Shown here piece after piece: positions 4,981 through 9,054 of a stretch of DNA of 9,054 nucleotides (position 1 is the stretch's first letter; each line of letters begins with the position of its first letter). Position numbers and translations under genes: made by a program. This DNA is from Deltaproteobacteria bacterium (GTDB lineage Bacteria > Desulfobacterota > Syntrophia > Syntrophales > UBA5619): the NCBI GenBank assembly GCA_026388345.1, contig JAPLJY010000249.1, positions 1 through 9,054 on the forward strand. The letters are read 5' to 3'. The notes under the pieces are model-generated. The model saw only the letters and a program-made list of their open reading frames with translations, had not been told where the DNA came from and searched no databases.

Positions 4981-6486
4981 TTGAAGATCGCCATTGCCAG
5001 CGGAAAAGGCGGGACGGGGAAGACGACGATTGCCGTCAATCTTGCCCTGACCATCGCATCTTTGGGTCAACCAGTCACCCTGCTCGATTGCGATGTCGAG
5101 GAGCCGAACTGCCACCTTTTTCTCAAGCCGGAGATCGTCGGATCCCACCCGGTGATGATCCCCCAGCCGGTGGTGCAGGAGGAGAGGTGCAACGGTTGCG
5201 GCGTTTGCGCCGACGTCTGTGAGTATCACGCCCTGACCGTGATGGGGGGGCAGGTCCTGGTCTTTCGTGAACTCTGTCACGGCTGCGGCGCCTGCTTTCT
5301 GTTATGTCCGGAAAAGGCGATTGTCGAGGAGGGGCATCCCATCGGGTCGGTTGAAGAGGGTGTCAGCCACGGCATCCGTTTTGTTCAAGGACGGTTGAAT
5401 GTGGGCGAGGTGATGAGCCCCGCCGTGATCCGCCAGGTGCGGACTCAGGATGAAACCACGGGCGTCTGCATCATCGATTCGCCGCCGGGAACGTCTTGCC
5501 CCGTTGTGGAGTCGGTCCGGGGGACGGACTTTGTCCTGCTGGTGACGGAACCGACGCCCTTCGGCCTCCATGATCTGACGCTGGCTGTCGAGATGGTGCG
5601 GGCGCTTGCGAGGCCCTTCGCCGTGGCCTTGAACCGTTGCGACGCAGGAGACGAGGGGGTCCGTTCCTACTGTGAACGCGAGGGGATCGAAATTCTGTTG
5701 TCCATTCCCGATGACCGGCGGGTTGCGGAGAGCTATGCCCGGGGGGATATCGTCATCGAGAAGCTGCCGGAATACCGGGAGGTGTTCGATCAATGTTACC
5801 GGCGCATCGCGGCCCTGGTGAAGGAAGGAAACGCCAGGCCGGGCGGATCGGAGGAACATATTATGAGTGATAACAATAATTTAGATAAACGCTATCTTGA
5901 ATCATGCCGGAAAGAGTTCTGGCAAAAGGTCTTCCAGCTTGAGATAGAGTACCTTGTTGAGAGGCTGGAAGGTTGCCGTGATGTCCTTAGTGTCGGCTGT
6001 GGTCCGGCAATTATAGAAAGTGAATTGTCTAAACGAGGCTTCAATGTCACGGGGCTGGATGTATCTCAGGAAGCCTTGAACTGCGCTCCGGACAACGTCA
6101 GAACCGTGGTGGCCCGGGCCGAGGATATGACCTTCCCGGTATGTTCTTTCGACGCCGTAATATATGTGGCCTCACTTCAGTTTATCGATGACTACCAAAA
6201 GGCTTTGGAAAAGTCGGTTTCGGTTTTACGTCCGTCCGGAAAGATTGTTGTCATGCTGCTTAACCCCGCCTCGTCGTTTTTCAAGGAAAGATTCCGCGAT
6301 CCCAGTTCTTATGTCTCAAAAATAAAGCATGCGGATCTGAAGGCCATGGAAGACCTGATCGCTCATAGTTTCACTGTGTGCACCGAATATTTCCTCAGCA
6401 TGGAAGGGGAAAGATTACTCGCGAGAGCAAATACAACTGATGCGGCGTTGTACATCATTTTGGGCACGAAGCGGGCGTTACTTTAG
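4981..6486 (+). CDS. MinD-family ATPase with two ferredoxin modules, fused to a SAM methyltransferase
   Basis: One frame of 501 residues. Residues 1 to about 290 are a Mrp/MinD-type P-loop ATPase: deviant Walker A SGKGGTGKTT at 7-16, an inserted bacterial-ferredoxin pair with cysteines 70/73/76/80 and 99/102/105/109, then IIDSPPGTSCPV. Such ATPases bind and transfer Fe-S clusters or act in redox complexes. From residue 295 (base 5863) a class I SAM-dependent methyltransferase begins: motif I VLSVGCGPA, post-I TGLDVS, and SFDAVIYVASLQF. The two parts are joined by a short linker, GNARPGGSEEHI. Start: TTG at 4981, six bases after AAGGAG (4969-4974), giving MKIAIASGKGG, the normal N-terminus; GTG at 4978 and TTG at 4945 are less well placed. 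The methyltransferase part is more AT-rich (about 45-47% GC in sampled lines, near 60% in the ATPase) and has its own ribosome binding site, so separate translation is also possible. Confidence 0.9.
   Translation: MKIAIASGKGGTGKTTIAVNLALTIASLGQPVTLLDCDVEEPNCHLFLKPEIVGSHPVMIPQPVVQEERCNGCGVCADVCEYHALTVMGGQVLVFRELCHGCGACFLLCPEKAIVEEGHPIGSVEEGVSHGIRFVQGRLNVGEVMSPAVIRQVRTQDETTGVCIIDSPPGTSCPVVESVRGTDFVLLVTEPTPFGLHDLTLAVEMVRALARPFAVALNRCDAGDEGVRSYCEREGIEILLSIPDDRRVAESYARGDIVIEKLPEYREVFDQCYRRIAALVKEGNARPGGSEEHIMSDNNNLDKRYLESCRKEFWQKVFQLEIEYLVERLEGCRDVLSVGCGPAIIESELSKRGFNVTGLDVSQEALNCAPDNVRTVVARAEDMTFPVCSFDAVIYVASLQFIDDYQKALEKSVSVLRPSGKIVVMLLNPASSFFKERFRDPSSYVSKIKHADLKAMEDLIAHSFTVCTEYFLSMEGERLLARANTTDAALYIILGTKRALL
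5849..5865 (+). promoter_or_regulatory. Internal ribosome binding site and ATG for the methyltransferase part
   Basis: CGGAGGA at 5849-5855 is followed, after seven bases, by ATG at 5863, in frame with the upstream ATPase. The context is ATGA, where TGA at 5864 would stop a +1-shifted ATPase frame. A free 207-residue methyltransferase (MSDNNNLDKRYLESC onward) could therefore be made in addition to, or in place of, the fusion. Confidence 0.6.
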
Positions 6487-6498
6487 GGAGAGAGGAAT

Positions 6499-7383
6499 AT
6501 GCGGGAGTTGGTTGTCGTCAGCGGCAAGGGCGGTACGGGAAAGACCAGTCTGGTCGCGGCTTTTGCTGCGCTGGCCGAGCGGAAGATCCTGGTGGACTGC
6601 GACGTCGATGCGGCGGATCTGCATCTTGTGCTCAATCCGCGGATCGATCGCCGGGAGGATTTTTCCGGAGGGAAAAAGGCCGCCATCCTGGAGGATCTAT
6701 GCACCGGTTGCGGCAAATGTCAGGAGATGTGCCGCTTCGCTGCGGTGTCGTCCGTTGCCGGTCCCGATGGGCAAAACCGGTTTAGTGTGGATCCGATTTC
6801 CTGCGAGGGTTGCGGCCTTTGTGCGCGCCTCTGTCCGGCAGAGGCGATCCGGTTTGAACCGGTCGTCAGCGGACAATGGTTCGTATCGTCGACGATCTAC
6901 GGGCCCATGGTCCATGCGCGACTCGGCATCGCCCAGGCCAACAGCGGGAAACTGGTCAGCCTGCTGCGCCGCGAGGCGCGAAGCATCGCGGAAAAAGATG
7001 GATTCAATCTGCTGATCGCTGACGGTTCACCCGGCATCGGTTGTCCCGTCATCGCCTCCATCACCGGGGCCGATCTCGTGGTCGCGGTGACGGAACCGAC
7101 CTGTTCCGGTCTTCACGATGTTCAGCGCGTCGTGGATCTGACCAGCCATTTCCGAATCCCCCTGATGCTCTGTATCAACAAATGGGATATCCACCCCGAG
7201 ATGGCCGATCGGATCGAGCGGGAAACTGCGCAGCGGGGCGTCCGAATGGCCGGAAGGATCCGTTATGATCCGGCGGTCACGCGGGCGCAGATCATGAAAA
7301 CCACGGTCGTGGAGTATACCGGCGGCGCGATTTCCGTCGACATCCGGGCTGTTTGGAGAAACGTGGTCTATGCCCTCGGTTGA
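6499..7383 (+). CDS. MinD-family ATPase with two ferredoxin modules (second of pair)
   Basis: A 294-residue cytoplasmic P-loop ATPase of the Mrp/MinD type with inserted [4Fe-4S] ferredoxin modules. Walker A deviant SGKGGTGKTS is at 8-17, followed by ILVDCDVDAADLHLVL (switch I region). Two CxxCxxCxxxC motifs follow, at C68/71/74/78 and C102/105/108/112. Then come DGSPGIGCPVIAS (switch II-like) and VTEPTCSGLHD near 198-208. It is a paralogue of the first ATPase at the same length and domain order; such pairs commonly lie in tandem in anaerobes and probably form a heterodimer (family knowledge plus inference). It begins 12 bp after the methyltransferase stop, with GGGAG and AGAGG upstream of ATG. 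In the Desulfovibrio orp locus equivalent ATPases are part of the orange protein complex. Confidence 0.92.
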   Translation: MRELVVVSGKGGTGKTSLVAAFAALAERKILVDCDVDAADLHLVLNPRIDRREDFSGGKKAAILEDLCTGCGKCQEMCRFAAVSSVAGPDGQNRFSVDPISCEGCGLCARLCPAEAIRFEPVVSGQWFVSSTIYGPMVHARLGIAQANSGKLVSLLRREARSIAEKDGFNLLIADGSPGIGCPVIASITGADLVVAVTEPTCSGLHDVQRVVDLTSHFRIPLMLCINKWDIHPEMADRIERETAQRGVRMAGRIRYDPAVTRAQIMKTTVVEYTGGAISVDIRAVWRNVVYALG

Positions 7384-7502
7384 TCTTATACGGTCGTTAA
7401 ACGCGATGCCGTAAGTAGATGCGATATCAATATTAATGAGCGGGTAATATGTATGGTGTTTTCGGTTTTTCTGATTCCCAAAGGAAAGTGAGAGGTAATG
7501 CC

Positions 7503-7874
7503 ATGAAACGCTGGATGCCATTAATGCTTATACTGGTATTACCTTGGGGAGGTTTCCTTTCCGTAAAATCTGCCATGGCCAAAGACGCCATCGTTTATGC
7601 AGTGCTATTTTATTCTCCGACCTGCTCTCATTGCGCTAAGCTGGAGAATGAAGTCTTGCCAACGCTTCAGAATAAATATGGTAAGAAGTTGGCGATCGTC
7701 CATGTGAACGTAGTCAGCGCAGCCGGAAGTAAGATATACGAAAAGGCTCTTGACCGATTTAAGGTTCCCGAAAACCGCATAAGAGTTCCCGCCCTGATCA
7801 TTGGTGAAACGTTTCTCGTCGGTACTGTTGAAATTCCCGAAAAATCTCCCGGCCTCATTAATGCAGCACTTTAA
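7503..7874 (+). CDS. Periplasmic thioredoxin-like domain (N-terminal part of a broken Trx-VKOR gene)
   Basis: A 123-residue product with a signal peptide (MKRW, a hydrophobic stretch, then AMA before KDAI, probable cleavage after residue 26) and a thioredoxin fold. It has FYSPTCSHC with active-site C41 and C44, and the cis-Pro-type VPALIIGETFLVG motif with P96. It would exchange thiols/disulfides outside the membrane. I chose ATG 7503 because GAGAGG lies just upstream and the signal peptide begins there; the ATG at 7449 adds 18 residues with no such support. The frame stops at 7872-7874 only because of a 13-bp tandem duplication. Without it, GLINAAL continues SKGGLDWPDLPGL, the usual last thioredoxin helix, into the VKOR domain. 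The present product lacks that helix. It starts a new unit 119 bp after the second ATPase. Confidence 0.82.
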   Translation: MKRWMPLMLILVLPWGGFLSVKSAMAKDAIVYAVLFYSPTCSHCAKLENEVLPTLQNKYGKKLAIVHVNVVSAAGSKIYEKALDRFKVPENRIRVPALIIGETFLVGTVEIPEKSPGLINAAL

Positions 7875-7883
7875 TGCAGCACT
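7858..7883. repeat. 13-bp tandem duplication causing a frameshift
   Basis: TTAATGCAGCACT occurs twice head to tail (7858-7870 and 7871-7883), and the 13-base periodicity continues through 7885. Thirteen is not a multiple of three, so the second copy shifts the frame and creates TAA at 7872-7874. Removing one unit yields one frame of 348 codons from 7503 to the stop at 8562. Either replication slippage or a single sequencing/assembly artefact could explain it. Confidence 0.85.
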
Positions 7884-8562
7884 TTCTAAAGGTGGGTTAG
7901 ATTGGCCGGATCTACCAGGTTTGTATGAACAGTTCTTCGCACAGAGGAGCATCCACCTAGATAATCTTTCTATATGGCAGTTTATGACCTATAAATTCAA
8001 ACAAGACCCGCTTGCTAACGGCATCGCCGTAATTATTCTGATCATCATGATCATCAGCCTGGCCGCTGCGGTGGTGATTCCTCTGTCATCCATAAAAGCT
8101 CCGAAAGTACTGACCATTCTGCCTACCTGGATTATCCCGCCTCTGGCGGTGATCGGACTGGCAATAGCTGTTTATCTTTCCTACGTAGAAGTTTCAGAAA
8201 TGAGTGCAACCTGCGGGCCCGTGGGGAATTGCAATGCAGTGCAAAGCAGCCCTTATGCGAAGCTGTTTGGCATTCTGCCCATTGCCGTTATGGGTATGGG
8301 TGGGTATATAGCCATCCTTGCGGTCTGGCTTTTTCAACAGTTTGGACCGGCGCCACTCCAAAGACAAGCCCGGCTGGTTCTCTGGGGACTGGGCATCTTC
8401 AGTGTGTTATTTTCGTCATATCTGACTTTTTTGGAACCATTCGTTATCGGAGCTACATGCGCATTTTGCCTCACTTCTGCAGTTGTCCTTGTAATTATCC
8501 TGTGGGTTTCTATCCTACCGGCAAGGAAAGCGCTGAGAAAAATTGGGGACAGCCAATATTGA
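7861..8562 (+). CDS. VKOR-family membrane oxidoreductase (C-terminal part of a broken Trx-VKOR gene)
   Basis: Vitamin K epoxide reductase homologues reoxidise a thioredoxin-like partner and pass electrons to quinone; in bacteria they can replace DsbB. From ATG 7861 there are 233 residues: the tail of the thioredoxin domain (SKGGLDWPDLPGL), a hydrophobic segment at about 53-75, and four VKOR segments between about 87 and 220. The four key cysteines are present: loop C118 and C124 (TCGPVGNC) and the CxxC C200/C203 (ATCAFC). The conserved loop Ser residues (AVQSSPYAKLFGILP) also fit. An N-terminal periplasmic thioredoxin followed by five membrane segments puts both cysteine pairs on the periplasmic side. 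ATG 7861 overlaps the upstream stop by 14 bases but has no ribosome binding site, so expression would need translational coupling or readthrough. Its stop TGA lies exactly at the edge of a MITE. Confidence 0.85.
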   Translation: MQHFNAALSKGGLDWPDLPGLYEQFFAQRSIHLDNLSIWQFMTYKFKQDPLANGIAVIILIIMIISLAAAVVIPLSSIKAPKVLTILPTWIIPPLAVIGLAIAVYLSYVEVSEMSATCGPVGNCNAVQSSPYAKLFGILPIAVMGMGGYIAILAVWLFQQFGPAPLQRQARLVLWGLGIFSVLFSSYLTFLEPFVIGATCAFCLTSAVVLVIILWVSILPARKALRKIGDSQY

Positions 8563-8670
8563 CGGCCTCGTAAAAAGTTGGGAAATGGCCCTTTTTGAAA
8601 AGGGGCACATAATAATTACAGTATATTACAAAGCGGCATTTGGTAAATATTGACTTTTTACGAGTTCATC
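8561..8670. mobile_element. MITE copy 2 (110 bp) at the VKOR stop codon
   Basis: It has the same length and orientation as copy 1 and matches it at 90 of 110 positions without gaps. The ends are GACGGCCTCGTAAAAAGT and the complement of GATGAACTCGTAAAAAGT. It is flanked by AATATT at 8555-8560 and 8671-8676 (agreement extends to AATATTGA), again about a 6-bp target duplication. The last base of the left duplication plus the first two element bases form the VKOR TGA; because the right flank also reads TTGATG, the same stop would exist without the insertion. Its centre is an AT-rich CATAATAATTACAG block, identical in both copies. Confidence 0.85.
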
Positions 8671-8710
8671 AATATTGATGGCCGCGGAAAAAGGATCGGC
8701 GGGAGAAAAG

Positions 8711-8968
8711 ATGAAATCATATCGGGAATGGATCATGAGGTGCCCGCGCCTGGGCGGGGAGGTGCCGTTTTCCTACTGCGAACGGGAGGCGGGGGATCTC
8801 CCCTGCCGTCAGGTCGTCCGCTGCTGGGAGTCCGGTTTCCCGGTGGAGAAATACCTGCGCGAAACCCTGACGCCGGAGGCCTGGGAGCGATTCTGCGGTC
8901 AAACCCCGAAGGACCGGATGACAACGATCCTCGACATCGTCGAGGCGGCCAAGCAGCGGAAGAAATAG
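8711..8968 (+). CDS. Small Cys-rich conserved hypothetical protein
   Basis: An 85-residue soluble protein beginning MKSYREWIMRCPRLGGEVPF. Its cysteines are C11, C23, C32 and C38, within CPRLGG, FSYCERE, LPCRQ and RCWE, followed by C62. The CPRLG-(x)n-FxYC-(x)n-LPC-(x)n-CW pattern resembles small proteins I have seen in deltaproteobacterial genomes, but I know of no function. The first four cysteines could bind a metal. I chose ATG 8711 because GGGAG lies upstream and the conserved part starts there; an upstream ATG pair at 8675 would begin inside sequence next to the MITE. It lies 40 bp after MITE copy 2, and its promoter is not evident, so it may once have been cotranscribed with the Trx-VKOR gene. 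Confidence 0.72.
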   Translation: MKSYREWIMRCPRLGGEVPFSYCEREAGDLPCRQVVRCWESGFPVEKYLRETLTPEAWERFCGQTPKDRMTTILDIVEAAKQRKK

Positions 8969-9054
8969 AAAAAGAAATGGGGACGGCTTCAGAAAAAAGC
9001 TTCAGAGGCAAGGCGCGCGTGGTTCGTGGTTCAACAGGTTCACCGTGACGGAAA

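Noticed and set aside
4807..5859. Minus-strand frames opposite the first ATPase (157 and 185 codons)
   Set aside because: The plus strand holds Walker A and eight ordered ferredoxin cysteines; the minus frames show nothing.
8544..8987. Similar TGGGGACAGC and TGGGGACGGC strings at 8544-8553 and 8978-8987 as a REP-type repeat
   Set aside because: Ten bases with one mismatch and no palindromic partner is too little to support a repeat family here.
8986..9006. Direct repeat GCTTCAGA near the right edge
   Set aside because: Short, two copies only, no associated structure; nothing else supports a CRISPR array or iteron.

Overview
The window reads as a chromosomal segment from an anaerobic bacterium, most likely a deltaproteobacterium (Desulfobacterota; sulfate-reducing or syntrophic type). 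This is inferred from the gene set: a sigma-54 activator, two NifX/orange-protein-like small proteins, glycine-rich DUF5320-type proteins, and two MinD-family ATPases that each carry two [4Fe-4S] ferredoxin modules. No taxonomic marker gene is present, so the assignment is tentative.

Layout. (1) 1-1260, plus strand: the C-terminal 419 residues of a PAS / AAA+ / Fis-HTH sigma-54-dependent activator, cut by the window edge. (2) 1289-2688, minus strand: a COG1237-like metallo-beta-lactamase-fold hydrolase followed by moaE. Both are damaged. The hydrolase has an in-frame TAG at 2008-2010, upstream of its last metal-ligand histidine. moaE is split by a 110-bp MITE with 19-bp terminal inverted repeats and a 6-bp target duplication. 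(3) 2689-3016: a divergent intergenic region with a near-consensus sigma-70 promoter and overlapping palindrome facing the hydrolase, and a sigma-54-like -24/-12 element facing the other way. (4) 3017-4896, plus strand: two NifX-like proteins, then three small Gly-rich proteins sharing an MP-x-GD-x-TGP-x-GMG N-terminus, one of them with a six-Cys metal site. (5) A strong intrinsic-terminator-like hairpin at 4904-4962. (6) 4981-7383: a MinD-ferredoxin ATPase fused in frame to a SAM methyltransferase, then a second MinD-ferredoxin ATPase. (7) 7503-8562: a periplasmic thioredoxin-like domain and a VKOR membrane domain that were one ORF before a 13-bp tandem duplication shifted the frame. (8) 8561-8670: a second copy of the same 110-bp MITE, lying at the VKOR stop codon. 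(9) 8711-8968: a small Cys-rich protein of unknown function.

How the genes fit together. The core (sigma-54 activator, NifX-like proteins, paired ferredoxin-MinD ATPases, divergent operon arrangement) resembles the orange protein (ORP) locus of Desulfovibrio vulgaris, where divergent operons are controlled by sigma-54 and a cognate activator. I infer a metal/Fe-S cluster assembly or carrier system here: ATPases as ATP-driven cluster-handling proteins, NifX-like proteins as cluster carriers, and the Gly-rich/Cys proteins as accessory partners. The fused methyltransferase, the Gly-rich trio and the flanking moaE/hydrolase are the less usual parts. The core is intact, whereas three flanking genes are each broken by a different mutational mechanism.
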